The notes beneath the pieces were generated by a model, which saw only the letters and a program-made list of their open reading frames with translations, was not told where the DNA came from and did not search any database. The translations under genes were made by a program, and so were the position numbers. Positions 17,274 through 25,581 of a DNA stretch of 54,315 bases are shown in pieces (the first letter of the stretch is position 1; each line of letters starts with the position of its first letter). Source of the stretch: Micromonospora arborensis (GTDB lineage: Bacteria; Actinomycetota; Actinomycetes; Mycobacteriales; Micromonosporaceae); contig NZ_PYBV01000031.1 in assembly GCF_003205615.1 (NCBI RefSeq), forward strand, positions 1-54,315, written 5' to 3'.

Positions 17274-17924
17274 TTACGAGCTCAGGTAGCGCAGGACCGC
17301 GAGGACACGGCGGTTGTCGGCCTCGTCAGGGGGCAGCCCCAGCTTGTCGAAGATGCTCGCGACGTGCTTCTCCACGGTTCCGCCGGTCACCACGAGCGCG
17401 CCGGCGATGCCGGCGTTCGAACGGCCCTCCGCCATCAGCGCGAGCACGTGGCGTTCGCGTGCGGTCAGCGCCGCCACGCCGTCGGCGCGGCGGCTGACGC
17501 GCAGCAGTTGGCCGACGACCTCGGGGTCGAGCGCCGTGCCGCCGGCGGCGACCCGTGCCAGCGCGTCGACGAACTCGGCGACGTCGGCCACTCGTTCCTT
17601 CAGCAGGTAGCCCGCACCCGCCGCATTGCCCTCCAGCAGTCGGGCCGTGTACTTCGTCTCGATGTACTGCGACAGCACCAGCACCCCGGTGCGGGGGTGC
17701 TGGCGGCGGATCTCGAGCGCGGCGCGCAGCCCCTCGTCGGTGTGCGTCGGCGGCATCCGGATGTCGGCCACCACGACGTCGGGCTGATGCTCGGCCACCG
17801 CGGCCAGCAGCGCGTCGCCGTCGCCCACGGCCGCGCACACCCGGTGGCCGTGGTCCTCGATGAGCCGGGCAAGCCCTGCCCGGAACAGGGCCGCGTCCTC
17901 GGCGATCACCACCCGCATACTCAT
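17274..17924 (-). CDS. NarL/LuxR-type response regulator
   Basis: The protein has 216 residues. The receiver domain (1-120) has the acidic pair ED at 9-10, the phospho-acceptor Asp in VVVADIRMPP (about residue 55) and the Lys in YLLKERV. The C-terminal LuxR helix-turn-helix is LTARERHVLALMAEGRSNAGIAG followed by GGTVEKHVASIFDKLGL. Its start overlaps the stop of the kinase gene by four bases (ATGA), so they form a coupled pair and are the last genes of the ABC-transporter operon. By position it is the best candidate for binding the two GGGGG-N4-CCCCC palindromes, which would make the operon autoregulated. Confidence 0.92.
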   Translation of the reverse strand: MSMRVVIAEDAALFRAGLARLIEDHGHRVCAAVGDGDALLAAVAEHQPDVVVADIRMPPTHTDEGLRAALEIRRQHPRTGVLVLSQYIETKYTARLLEGNAAGAGYLLKERVADVAEFVDALARVAAGGTALDPEVVGQLLRVSRRADGVAALTARERHVLALMAEGRSNAGIAGALVVTGGTVEKHVASIFDKLGLPPDEADNRRVLAVLRYLSS

Positions 17925-19348
17925 GCGCGCAGCGGGAGCTCGACGGTGATCTTCGTTGGGCCACCGGGCGGGCTCGCGATCGTGAGCGCGCCGTCCACCA
18001 CGGCGACCCGCTGCGCCAGCCCGGCCAGGCCGGTGCCCCGGGCCGGGTCGGCACCTCCCGTGCCGTCGTCGGCGACGCTGAGCAACAGCACGTCCCGCGC
18101 TCCGGCCACCCGGATGGCGATCTTGTTCGCGAAGCTGTGCTTCGCCGCGTTGGCCAGCAGTTCGGCGGTGCAGAAGTACGCGATGGTTTCGATCGCGGGA
18201 GTGGGCCGGACCGGGATCCTGAACTCCAGCTCGACCGGGATCGCGCTGTCGGCGGCCAACGAGGCGACGGCGTCCGCCAGCCCGTTGTCTAGCGCCGGCG
18301 GGTGGATCCCGCGGGCCAGGCCGCGCAGCTCACCGATCGCGTCCTTGGCGCCCCGCAGCGCGGCGTCGACCAACTCGCGGACCGCCGCGGCGTCCCGGAC
18401 CTCGCCGTCGTCGCCGAGCTTTTCCCGGGCCATGCCGAGGTTCATGGCCAGCGTGGCCAGCCGGATCTGCGCGCCGTCGTGCAGGTTCCGCTCCAGCCGC
18501 CGCAGCAGGGCGGCCGAGTCGTCCACGGCCAGCGCCCGACTCAGCTCCAGGTCGTGGACCCGCTGCGCCAGCCGCCCAGGCCCGAGCAGGCCTCGGATCA
18601 GCCAGGCGTCGGCGGCCGTGACGGCCCTGATGACCCACGGGGCGGCTAGCAGCATCGCCGCTCCCGCCGCGGCGGCGGCGAACGTGCCGGCGAGGGTCGC
18701 GACGCGAAACGTGCCCGCACCGAACAATCCGAACGGCGTGAACACCGGCACCGGGCTCAGCTGTGCCCCCGGCGGGTGGTTACGGAACGCCCCCCACAGG
18801 AGCGGGTAACTCAGGTTGACCAGCCCGCCGACCCAGAAGAACACGGCGTACAACTCGATCAGGCCGACCGGCAGCTTGGCCAACTGGTAGGCCACGACCC
18901 GCCAGCCGACCCCGTCGCGAGGGCCCGGGCCGAACCAGGCCCGGCCACCGGGGCGCCGGCGCGCCGGCGGCGGTGCCCCGACTCGCGCCCCGAGCAGCCG
19001 GGTCGCGAGCATGCGCTGCAGCGAGCCGAGCCGCCGGGCCGCCGTCGTCGACACCAGCAGTACGAGCAACAGTCCCACGCAGGCAGCGGCGCTGACCACG
19101 TTGGCCGGAGACGGGTTGCCCCGCGCGCCAGCGGTCAGCAACCAGATCAGGTCCACCGCGACGACGAAGAGCGCCACCGGGTTGACCACGACGAACGGCA
19201 GCCCGGCCAGGCAGAACAACAGCTGACGACCCATCCGCCGGGTGAACGGCGCCGCGACCGCCGCGCGGGCGACCACCCACGAACTCCTGACCCGCGTCTG
19301 GCCACCCGGCGGCAGGTCCGCGGTCGGCGTGCTCAGCGGAAGGCCCAT
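17921..19348 (-). CDS. Sensor histidine kinase (HisKA_3 type) with integral membrane sensor
   Basis: The protein has 475 residues. The first 270 hold about six membrane segments (LLFCLAGLPFVVVNPVALFV and others) with a Pro/Arg-rich cytosolic loop. LERNLHDGAQIRLATLAMNL (about residue 290) is the HisKA_3 phospho-acceptor His, and the ATPase part has the N-box (ELLANAAKHS) and G-box (DDGTGGADP, GTGLAGLAQR). The ATG at 19348 lies 36 bases after the permease stop, so the kinase is probably cotranscribed with the ABC genes. The sensor region looks like those that perceive a membrane signal or the flux of a linked ABC transporter, a known strategy in antimicrobial-peptide resistance. The ligand is unknown. 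Confidence 0.9.
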   Translation of the reverse strand: MGLPLSTPTADLPPGGQTRVRSSWVVARAAVAAPFTRRMGRQLLFCLAGLPFVVVNPVALFVVAVDLIWLLTAGARGNPSPANVVSAAACVGLLLVLLVSTTAARRLGSLQRMLATRLLGARVGAPPPARRRPGGRAWFGPGPRDGVGWRVVAYQLAKLPVGLIELYAVFFWVGGLVNLSYPLLWGAFRNHPPGAQLSPVPVFTPFGLFGAGTFRVATLAGTFAAAAAGAAMLLAAPWVIRAVTAADAWLIRGLLGPGRLAQRVHDLELSRALAVDDSAALLRRLERNLHDGAQIRLATLAMNLGMAREKLGDDGEVRDAAAVRELVDAALRGAKDAIGELRGLARGIHPPALDNGLADAVASLAADSAIPVELEFRIPVRPTPAIETIAYFCTAELLANAAKHSFANKIAIRVAGARDVLLLSVADDGTGGADPARGTGLAGLAQRVAVVDGALTIASPPGGPTKITVELPLRA

Positions 19349-19384
19349 GCCGTCATTCTCCTTCCTGACCGCTCTGCCTCCTAT

Positions 19385-20185
19385 TCACGCATCCCGCTGG
19401 GCCAGCAACCATCCGCCGACCGTCAGCGCGATCACGGCGTACAGGGACAGCACACCGAGCCCGGCCCACGCGGACAGGAAGTCCGGGCAGGCAGCGCCGT
19501 CCGTGCCGCAGGTAACCGGCTTGGTCGTGCTCAGCGAGTTCTCCACGATCAGGATCGGCATGTACGACGCCACGCCATGCGCGATGAAGCCGATGAACTG
19601 CGCGGCCACGTACACGCCGGCCACCAGCACCCCGACCGCTGCCGCGCTGTGCCGGATGATCGCGCCCAAACCCAGGCCGAGCAGCCCGATCAGGCAGAAG
19701 CCAGCCCCGGTCACCGCGACCGCCCGTAGCACGCCGGGCTGCCCCAGCGTGGGTGCCGCGACGCCGTCGCGCAGCGTGGCCCCCACGGCGAAGAACGCGA
19801 TGAACGACGCGACCTCCCCGACGATCAGGGTCACCGCCCCGAACACCGCTGCCTTCGCCGCCAGGAGCAGAGGGCGCCGCGGCACGGCGGCCACCGTGGC
19901 CCGGATGGTTCCCGAGGTGTATTCGCTGGTCATGGTCAGCACGCCGAGCACACCGGTCAGCAGCAGGCCGGGGACCACTCCGGCGAGCGCGTTGTTGGTC
20001 ACGTCCCCGGCGGCGCTGCGGGTGTTCAGGCCCACGGCGACTCCGATCCCGACGGTCCCGGCGACGGTGACGAGCAGGGTCCACCAGGTCGAGCGCAGGC
20101 TGCGCAGCTTGATCCATTCCATTCGGGCAGCCTGCGCCAGCCCGTAGTGGCCGTTCGGCACCCGGGCCTCCGTGGTCGTGGTCAT
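19385..20185 (-). CDS. ABC-2-type transporter permease
   Basis: The protein has 266 residues and six predicted helices. After a short polar N-terminus, RMEWIKLRSLRSTWWTLLVT is the typical amphipathic entry helix of ABC-2 permeases that accompany CcmA/BcrA-like ATPases. TMTSEYTSGTIRATVAAVPRR is the conserved cytosolic loop that couples to the ATPase. Extracellular residues include two Cys (TKPVTCGTDGAACPDF) that could form a disulfide. The start overlaps the ATPase stop by four bases. With the ATPase it most likely exports, or shields the membrane against, an antimicrobial compound, a role suggested by the coupled two-component genes. Confidence 0.9.
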   Translation of the reverse strand: MTTTTEARVPNGHYGLAQAARMEWIKLRSLRSTWWTLLVTVAGTVGIGVAVGLNTRSAAGDVTNNALAGVVPGLLLTGVLGVLTMTSEYTSGTIRATVAAVPRRPLLLAAKAAVFGAVTLIVGEVASFIAFFAVGATLRDGVAAPTLGQPGVLRAVAVTGAGFCLIGLLGLGLGAIIRHSAAAVGVLVAGVYVAAQFIGFIAHGVASYMPILIVENSLSTTKPVTCGTDGAACPDFLSAWAGLGVLSLYAVIALTVGGWLLAQRDA

Positions 20186-20919
20186 GACGCCGTCTCCTTC
20201 GCCTGGTTGCCCTGGTACTCGACCGCCTCGCTGGTGAGCCGGAAGAACGCGTCCTCCAGCGACGGCGACCCCGCCGACAGTTCGGCGACCGTCGTGTCCG
20301 CGAGCAGCCGCCCCCGGCCGATCACCACCAGCCGCTCGGCGGTCAGCGCCATCTCGCTGATGAGGTGACTGGACACGAACACCGTGCGACCCTGCGCGGC
20401 CAGCGACTTCAGCAGGTCCCGGATCCAGCGGACACCCTCGGGATCCAGCCCGTTCACCGGCTCGTCGAGCAGCAGCACAGCCGGATCACCCAGCAGCGCC
20501 GCGGCGACCCCGAGGCGCTGCCCCATACCGAGGGAGAACTTCCCGGCCCGCCGCCCGGCCGCACTGGTCAGGCCGACCAGGTCGAGCACCTCGTCGACCC
20601 TGGCCCGCGGAATCGCGTTGCTGGCCGCCAGCGCGGCCAGGTGGCTGCGGGCGCTACGGCCCGGGTGGAACGCCCTCGCCTCGAGCAGCGCGCCGACCTC
20701 GCGCAGCGGCCAGCGCAGGTCGCGGTAGCGGCGGCCGCCGACTCGCACCTGGCCGGCGTCGCACCGGTCCAGCCCCAGGATCAGCCGCATGGTGGTGGAC
20801 TTGCCCGACCCGTTCGGGCCCAGGAAGCCGGTGACACTGCCCGGCCGCACGTCGAAGCTGAGCGCGTCGACCGCGACCGTCGATCCGTAACGCCTGGTGA
20901 GATGTCGGGCCTCGATCAC
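20182..20919 (-). CDS. ABC transporter ATP-binding protein (BcrA/CcmA-like)
   Basis: The 245-residue ATPase has Walker A GPNGSGKST, a Q-loop region, the signature-like FSLGMGQRLGVA, Walker B VLLLDEPVNGLDPEG and the switch His in SSHLISEM. The last 40 residues (SAGSPSLEDAFFRLTSEAVEY) are the C-terminal extension typical of BcrA-like exporters. It is the first gene of an operon continuing with the permease, kinase and response regulator. The promoter region holds a CTGGGGGA-TT-TCCCCCAG palindrome 90 bases before the start. GGAAGGAG precedes the start codon and overlaps one arm of a second repeat, CTTCCGT/ACGGAAG (20928-20954). Confidence 0.92.
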   Translation of the reverse strand: MIEARHLTRRYGSTVAVDALSFDVRPGSVTGFLGPNGSGKSTTMRLILGLDRCDAGQVRVGGRRYRDLRWPLREVGALLEARAFHPGRSARSHLAALAASNAIPRARVDEVLDLVGLTSAAGRRAGKFSLGMGQRLGVAAALLGDPAVLLLDEPVNGLDPEGVRWIRDLLKSLAAQGRTVFVSSHLISEMALTAERLVVIGRGRLLADTTVAELSAGSPSLEDAFFRLTSEAVEYQGNQAKETAS

Positions 20920-21008
20920 CCGAACTCCTTCCGTCGTGTTGTTACCTACGGAAGATCACGCTAGGCACGCGGTCGCCCGGGCAGGAGCCGGCTGACAGCC
21001 GTCTTCCG

Positions 21009-21026
21009 CTGGGGGATTTCCCCCAG
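21009..21026 (-). promoter_or_regulatory. Palindrome upstream of the ABC/two-component operon
   Basis: CTGGGGGA-TT-TCCCCCAG is a perfect 8+8 inverted repeat located 90 bases before the ATPase start codon. It has the same core and nearly the same distance to its gene as the repeat at 17245-17260. Likely bound by the operon's own response regulator. Confidence 0.65.
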
Positions 21027-21055
21027 TCCGGGCACGACCGTGGCAGACGCGCCGG

Positions 21056-21727
21056 TCAGGTGAGCCGAGCGTCGTGGGCGAGCAGGGCGATCTGGGTGCG
21101 GTTGTCAAGATCCAGCTTGGTCAGGATGTGCGAGACGTGAGCTTTCACCGTGGTGACGCTCATCAGCAGTTCGGTGGCGATCTCGGCGTTGGCGCGTCCC
21201 TGCGCGATGGCCAGCACGACGTCGCGTTCCCGGGGCGTGAGCAGGGCCAGCCGGTTGCGCGCCTGCTCGTAGGACTCGGCCCCGGACGCCACCCGTTGCA
21301 TGAGGCGGCGAGTCACGCCCGGCGACAGCATCGGGTTGCCGGCCGCGACGGCGCGGACCGCCTGGCTGATCCGCTCCGGCGGGGTGTCCTTGAGCAGGAA
21401 GCCGCTCGCGCCGGCGCGCAGGGCCCGCACCACGTGTTCGTCGGTGTCGAACGTGGTGAGCACGATGATCTCGGGTGGCCGGTGGCGGCGGCGCAGGCGC
21501 TCGGTGGCGGTGATGCCGTTGACGCCTGGCATCCGGATGTCCATCAGCACCACGTCGGGCATGTGCCGGTCCACCGCGGTGATCGCCGCACCACCGTCGG
21601 CGGCCTCGCCCACGACGACGATCCCGTCTGCGCCGTCGAGCATCATCGTCAGCATTCCCCGTACGAGGGGGTCGTCGTCGACGATGACGACCCGGATCGG
21701 GCCCGTCACGTCGACCATGGCAGCCAT
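21056..21727 (-). CDS. NarL/LuxR-type response regulator (second system)
   Basis: The protein has 223 residues. The receiver domain has VDDD at about residues 16-19, phospho-acceptor Asp in VVLMDIRMPG and Lys in GFLLKDTPPE. The LuxR helix-turn-helix is LTPRERDVVLAIAQGRANAEIA followed by TVKAHVSHILTKLDL. ATG 21727 is used here; ATG 21718 (MVDVTG) is an equally reasonable start. It overlaps the end of the upstream kinase gene by 22 bases, so the two are coupled. It resembles DesR/LiaR-like regulators that react to membrane stress. No transporter is directly adjacent downstream in its own operon, but the next operon on the same strand encodes one. Confidence 0.92.
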   Translation of the reverse strand: MAAMVDVTGPIRVVIVDDDPLVRGMLTMMLDGADGIVVVGEAADGGAAITAVDRHMPDVVLMDIRMPGVNGITATERLRRRHRPPEIIVLTTFDTDEHVVRALRAGASGFLLKDTPPERISQAVRAVAAGNPMLSPGVTRRLMQRVASGAESYEQARNRLALLTPRERDVVLAIAQGRANAEIATELLMSVTTVKAHVSHILTKLDLDNRTQIALLAHDARLT

Positions 21728-22866
21728 GCGGTGAGCTGGAACCGACCCGAGGCGTCGATGTGGTGGGTGACGCGACCGCCGGTGAGGGCGGCCCGTTCGG
21801 CGAGCCCGATCAGACCGGCGCCGCCGTCGGAGGTGGCACCGCTGTCGGGGGTGGTCGGGTTGCTTACCGCGATGCTCAGGCCGGCGCCGGGCATGCCGTC
21901 GAGAGCGAGCCGCACCGGCTGCCCGGCGGCGTGCTTGCGGGCGTTGGTCAGCGCCTCCTGTGCGATTCGGTAGGCGGTGCGGCCGACCGTCACCGGGAGG
22001 TCGACCGCCGGGCCGAGCGGATCGTCGACCTCGACCCGCTGGCCGGCGGCCCGAGCCTCGTCGACCAGGCGCGGCAGGTCGGCGAGGGTCTGCCCGGGTG
22101 GTGCGTCCTCCGGCGAATCGGCGTCGTCGCTGCGCAGCAGCGTGATGACCTCGCGCAGCTCGTCGAGGGCGTGGTGTGCGCTGGCCCGGATCACCCCGGC
22201 GGCGGCGCTGAGCCGCTCGGGTGGCGCGTCCGGCCGGTACTCCATCGCGCCGGCGGCCGCCGCCAGCAGCGACAGCCGGTGCGCCAGCACGTCGTGCATC
22301 TCCCGCGCGATCCGGCTGCGCTCAGCCGCCCGCGCCTCCACGACCCGCCTTTCCTGCTCCTGCTCGGCCCGCCAGGCCCGGTCGCGCAGTGCCGCCAGCA
22401 GGGCGTGCCGGGCCTGCGCCCAGGTGCCCCAGCCCAGCAGCGCCGCGTACGCGACAGTCATCAGCGCCAGCCGCCACCCGTACGGCAGGCTGGGCATCGG
22501 CCGCCAGAGCGCCTGCACCGCCTCGCCTGCCACGCCGGCCGCCGCCAACGCCGCAGCCTGCCGGAATGGCCGGTTGCGGGCGGTGAAGAGCACCGCGAAG
22601 CTCGCCACCGGGGTGGCCACCGGCGACAGCGCGACGAGCAGGCTGGCCAGCACGCCACCGACCTCCGGGCGGCGGACAACCACCGGGACGAGGGCGAGGG
22701 CGGTTAAGGCCAGCGCGACGTCGGCGCGGATCAGAACGGTGGAGCTGGACCGGCTGCCCGACCACAGCACGGTCGCGACGAGCACACCGATCGCGACGGT
22801 CGAGACACCCACCGGGGCGGAACGCCACGCCCGCGGCGGGCTGACCTCACACGTCGCCGCATCCAC
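21706..22866 (-). CDS. Sensor histidine kinase (HisKA_3 type, DesK-like)
   Basis: The protein has 386 residues with a four- to six-helix membrane region in the first 155 residues. A dimerisation helix follows with the phospho-acceptor His in SRIAREMHDVLAHRLSLL (about residue 192). The ATPase domain has the N-box (AQEALTNARKHA) and the GAGLIGLAERA G-box. Such kinases phosphorylate a NarL-type partner, here the overlapping downstream regulator. The ATG at 22866 lacks a strong Shine-Dalgarno. The intergenic region to the divergent DUF6069-like gene (22867-22996) contains the small palindrome GGTAGTACC. Confidence 0.9.
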   Translation of the reverse strand: MDAATCEVSPPRAWRSAPVGVSTVAIGVLVATVLWSGSRSSSTVLIRADVALALTALALVPVVVRRPEVGGVLASLLVALSPVATPVASFAVLFTARNRPFRQAAALAAAGVAGEAVQALWRPMPSLPYGWRLALMTVAYAALLGWGTWAQARHALLAALRDRAWRAEQEQERRVVEARAAERSRIAREMHDVLAHRLSLLAAAAGAMEYRPDAPPERLSAAAGVIRASAHHALDELREVITLLRSDDADSPEDAPPGQTLADLPRLVDEARAAGQRVEVDDPLGPAVDLPVTVGRTAYRIAQEALTNARKHAAGQPVRLALDGMPGAGLSIAVSNPTTPDSGATSDGGAGLIGLAERAALTGGRVTHHIDASGRFQLTAWLPWST

Positions 22867-22996
22867 CAGCGCAGGCTACTGGGCTCGTGACGGGCCGGGC
22901 CACCTCCTTTGGTAGTACCCGGTGCCGCCGACGGACGTACCCGCCGTGGCGTCCGGACCGACGTGCCCGACCCGGCCGCGCCCGGAGACTCAGGGC

Positions 22997-23398
22997 ATGA
23001 CGAACAACCCTCTCCTGCGTCGAGCCGCGGTGGCGGCCGGTGCGATCCTGGTGGCGGTGGCCGAGTTCGCGATCCTGCACTCGGCGGCCGGCGTCGCCCT
23101 GGCGGCCAACTCTGGAAACTCGACCCGGCAGATCACGGTGGTCGCGGTCGTCGTGGCCACCGCGGTCGCGGCACTGGCCGGGTGCGCGCTGCTCGCGGTG
23201 CTGGAGCGCCTGACCAGCCGGGCCCGTGTGTGGTGGACCTCGGTCGCGGTCACGGTCCTGCTGCTGTCGCTCCTGGTCGGGCCACCGAGCGGCATCGGTG
23301 GAGGAGCGAAGGCGATCCTCACGCTGCTGCACCTGAGCGTCGGCGTCGTCCTCATCCTCGGCCTGCCCCGGCCGCGCCGGGAAGGGCTGAGCCGATGA
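22997..23398 (+). CDS. Small membrane protein, DUF6069-like
   Basis: The protein has 133 residues and four hydrophobic helices: AVAAGAILVAVAEFAIL, ITVVAVVVATAVAALAGCAL, VWWTSVAVTVLLLSLLVG and ILTLLHLSVGVVLILGL. The size and the small-residue-rich helices fit the actinobacterial DUF6069 group, whose function is unknown. ATG 22997 has GGAG at 22984-22987. It is divergent from the two-component genes and coupled by an ATGA overlap to the next gene, which suggests that the two work together, possibly as a target of the kinase next door. Confidence 0.75.
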   Translation: MTNNPLLRRAAVAAGAILVAVAEFAILHSAAGVALAANSGNSTRQITVVAVVVATAVAALAGCALLAVLERLTSRARVWWTSVAVTVLLLSLLVGPPSGIGGGAKAILTLLHLSVGVVLILGLPRPRREGLSR

Positions 23399-23868
23399 CC
23401 ACGCTGACCGTACGCAAGCAAGATGGGGCCTTCGTCCTCGACTCCGGTGCCGGGCGCCGCGCCTCGTTGCGTACCGGCTGGAGCTGGCGGTGCGGCGAGA
23501 TCCGCACCGGCGCGGGCCTCTGGACGGTCGCGCCGACCGATCGTCGGCGTATCGGGGCCACCGCCCAGACCGAGCACGGCGTGGCGGTGCGGCTCGATCT
23601 GCTCCGGTCGCACGTGCCGGGGCCCGGCGGGGTGGCGCGCTGGATGCCCGGTCGGTGGGGTGGCGAGGTGGTACGCGACGAGCACCGGCTCGCGGTGCGT
23701 CTCCCCGGACGGCCCGGCGGGACGATCCACGTCGACGTCACGGGCGTCTGGGCCGAGCTGGAGTTGGTGACGCTGACCGCGTGTTTCGCACTGATGAGTC
23801 GCCGCCGGCGGCGCATGCTGATCACCATGGCGGTCGCCGGCACCGGCACGCACGGCGCGACCGGTTGA
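23395..23868 (+). CDS. Hypothetical protein coupled to the DUF6069-like gene
   Basis: The protein has 157 residues and starts within the stop codon of the upstream gene (ATGA). It is a beta-rich, Arg/Trp-containing protein (TLTVRKQDGAFVLDSG, TGWSWRCGEIRTG, GTIHVDVTGVWAELELVTLT) ending in a hydrophobic helix and a basic patch (LTACFALMSRRRRRMLITMA). No known domain is recognised. The tail could bind the membrane, and coupling to a small membrane protein suggests a membrane-associated complex. Confidence 0.65.
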   Translation: MTTLTVRKQDGAFVLDSGAGRRASLRTGWSWRCGEIRTGAGLWTVAPTDRRRIGATAQTEHGVAVRLDLLRSHVPGPGGVARWMPGRWGGEVVRDEHRLAVRLPGRPGGTIHVDVTGVWAELELVTLTACFALMSRRRRRMLITMAVAGTGTHGATG

Positions 23869-23993
23869 CACGAGCACCCCGCCACTGCAAAGGCATTGCA
23901 CAGGCCGGCTCCGTCGCCGACACCGCGACCGTTCGTGTTTGGCGGCAGTTGGTGTGACGCGAACGAGCACCATCCGGGATAGCCTTGCCGTAT

Positions 23994-24281
23994 ATGGCTA
24001 CCTATCGCAGTGCCTCAGTGCTTCTCTCCTCCGACGGCACCAGGACCCCGGGTACGGCGGCGCTCTTCGCCGAGCCCGCCCGCAAGGGTGGGATCCCGCC
24101 GTGGGCGGGTGACTTCCGGCCCGCCAACAGCGCCGGCAACGGCCCCAAGAACGCGATCGGGAAGACCTTCACCCTGGAGTTGCCCGACGGCAGCACCGGC
24201 AAGGTCGTGGTCCAGAGCCTCAAGAGCGGAAAGGGAGGCGTCGTGCTGGCGTTGATGGGCGAGGACGCACCTCCCTTCTGA
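23994..24281 (+). CDS. Small hypothetical protein
   Basis: The protein has 95 residues from ATG 23994; a TTG at 23985 would add three residues. The sequence contains GIPPWAGDFRPANS and FTLELPDGSTGKVVVQSLKSGKGGVVLALMGE, which look like a compact beta-barrel of five or six strands, similar in feel to small OB-like or SH3-like domains. I do not recognise a family. There is no Shine-Dalgarno, and AGCCTTGCCGTATATGG upstream is compatible with a nearly leaderless transcript. Confidence 0.6.
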   Translation: MATYRSASVLLSSDGTRTPGTAALFAEPARKGGIPPWAGDFRPANSAGNGPKNAIGKTFTLELPDGSTGKVVVQSLKSGKGGVVLALMGEDAPPF

Positions 24282-24446
24282 TCGCCGCCAACGCCATCGG
24301 CTGGAGACAGCCGGTACGCGACCCCATCGATGTCAATGCGCTCGGGCCCGCCGACAGGGCCACCGGTCCGCGGCGGCCGGTGGCCAGGGCGACGAGATGC
24401 TGTCCGCCGCCTGTGTCGACGCTCGCGGTGACCGGCGGAGCCCTCG

Positions 24447-25082
24447 TCAGACGGTCGCCGAGTCGCCGGGCCGCAGGTCGACGAGCACGTCGGTCAGGCC
24501 CGCCTCCGCGAAGGCACGGACCACGTCGTCAGCACCTTCGGTGTAGTGCCCCCAGCCGTCCTGGTGCACCGGGACCACCGCCCGGACGCCGAGGAGGGCC
24601 GCCGCTCGTGCCGCCAACTCCTCCGTCAGGGTGAGGAAACCGTCGCCGCGTACCGCGATGTAGGCCGCGCCGAGGTTGAGAATCGCGATCTCTGTCGCCG
24701 GAAACCGTTCCGCGACGAGCGCCACGACATCCACGGAGGCGTTGTCACCGCTGACGTAGAAGGTCGGCCAGCCGCTCGCCTCCAGCACGAATCCGATGAC
24801 CGGACCGTTGACCACGCCGATCTCCGGTGTGCCGTGCAGCGCCGGAACCGCCGTGACGCGGATACCGCCGACTTCGGTGTGCTCGAACGGCCGCAGGCCG
24901 ATGGCGCCGGGACCGAGCTTCGGGGCTCCCGCCACGGTGGTGAGCACGCGTGGGGCACGGCGCGCGTACTCGCGCCCGGAGATGTCGAGGTTGTCGATGT
25001 GGTGCTCGTGCGACACGAGCACCACATCGACCTGGCCGAGGTCCTCGGGGGTGTGCGGGCCGGTCAGTTCTCGCCGGGCTAC
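24447..25082 (-). pseudogene. 5'-truncated metallo-beta-lactamase-fold hydrolase
   Basis: The frame encodes the HxHxxDN-type motif SHEHHIDNL, the second metal His in PALHGTPE, the Asp in YVSGDNAS and the His in VPVHQDGWGHY. This is a UlaG/RomA-like MBL fold. Homology-like sequence runs upstream to about 25082 (ARRELTGPHTPEDLGQVD), but the first beta strands, about 40-45 residues that should precede this, are missing and no start codon lies there. The upstream DUF1348 gene ends at 25102. The only start, GTG 25025, would remove a core strand. I read it as a gene whose 5' end was lost in a deletion that joined it to its neighbour; expression as a shorter protein is not excluded. Confidence 0.6.
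24994..25030. repeat. Perfect 17+17 palindrome inside the metallo-hydrolase motif
   Basis: TCGATGTGGTGCTCGTG (24994-25010), CGA, then the exact reverse complement at 25014-25030. It codes for VDVVLVSHEHHID on the minus strand, so the metal-binding motif is itself palindromic. It would form a very stable hairpin in the mRNA. Confidence 0.9.
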
Positions 25083-25101
25083 CGGTGGTCGTCCAGTTCC
25101 G

Positions 25102-25581
25102 TCACCGGAGCGGGAGGTCGGTGTCGTCCCCCGTGGGCCTCGGGCCGTGGAAGCGACGTTGATCCGGGCTGATGGGGACGTCGTTGATGCTGGCTTCGCG
25201 GCGGCTCATGAAGCCGTGCTCGTCGAACTCCCACTGTTCGTTGCCGTAGCTTCGCCACCACTGGCCGCCGGCGTCGTGCCACTCGTACTGGAACCGGACC
25301 GCGATGCGGTTCTGGTGGAACGCCCACAGTTGTTTACGCAGGACGTAGTCGAGTTCGCGTTCCCACTTCTCGGTCAGAAACGCTTCGATCTCGTCGCGGC
25401 CGGTGAGGAAGGTGGATCGATTGCGCCAGATGCTGTCGGGTGTGTAGGCGGCGGCGACCCGCTGGGGATCGCGGGTGTTCCAGGCGTCTTCGGCGGCCTG
25501 GACCTTGATCCGAGCGGTGTCGGCGGTGAATGGGGGAACCGGGTGTCGCCGCGGTGCGCTGTCGTTGGCATCAGTGCTCAT
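25102..25581 (-). CDS. DUF1348 (NTF2-like) family protein
   Basis: The protein has 159 residues. It shows the family pattern PPFTADTARIKVQAAEDAWNTRDP, then IWRNRSTFLTGRDEIEAFL and the Trp-rich WHDAGGQWWRSYGNEQWEF, all typical of the DUF1348 subgroup of the NTF2-like fold. The family is common in bacteria and is thought to bind or convert a small ligand; no reaction is proven. ATG 25581 lies inside the end of the PPOX-like gene (11-base overlap), so the two are translationally coupled and may act on the same pathway. Confidence 0.85.
   Translation of the reverse strand: MSTDANDSAPRRHPVPPFTADTARIKVQAAEDAWNTRDPQRVAAAYTPDSIWRNRSTFLTGRDEIEAFLTEKWERELDYVLRKQLWAFHQNRIAVRFQYEWHDAGGQWWRSYGNEQWEFDEHGFMSRREASINDVPISPDQRRFHGPRPTGDDTDLPLR

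Noticed and set aside
20928..20954. CTTCCGT/ACGGAAG repeat before the ABC ATPase
   Set aside because: It overlaps the ribosome binding site and has a 13-base spacer; could be an operator, but the GGGGG palindrome is a much better candidate.
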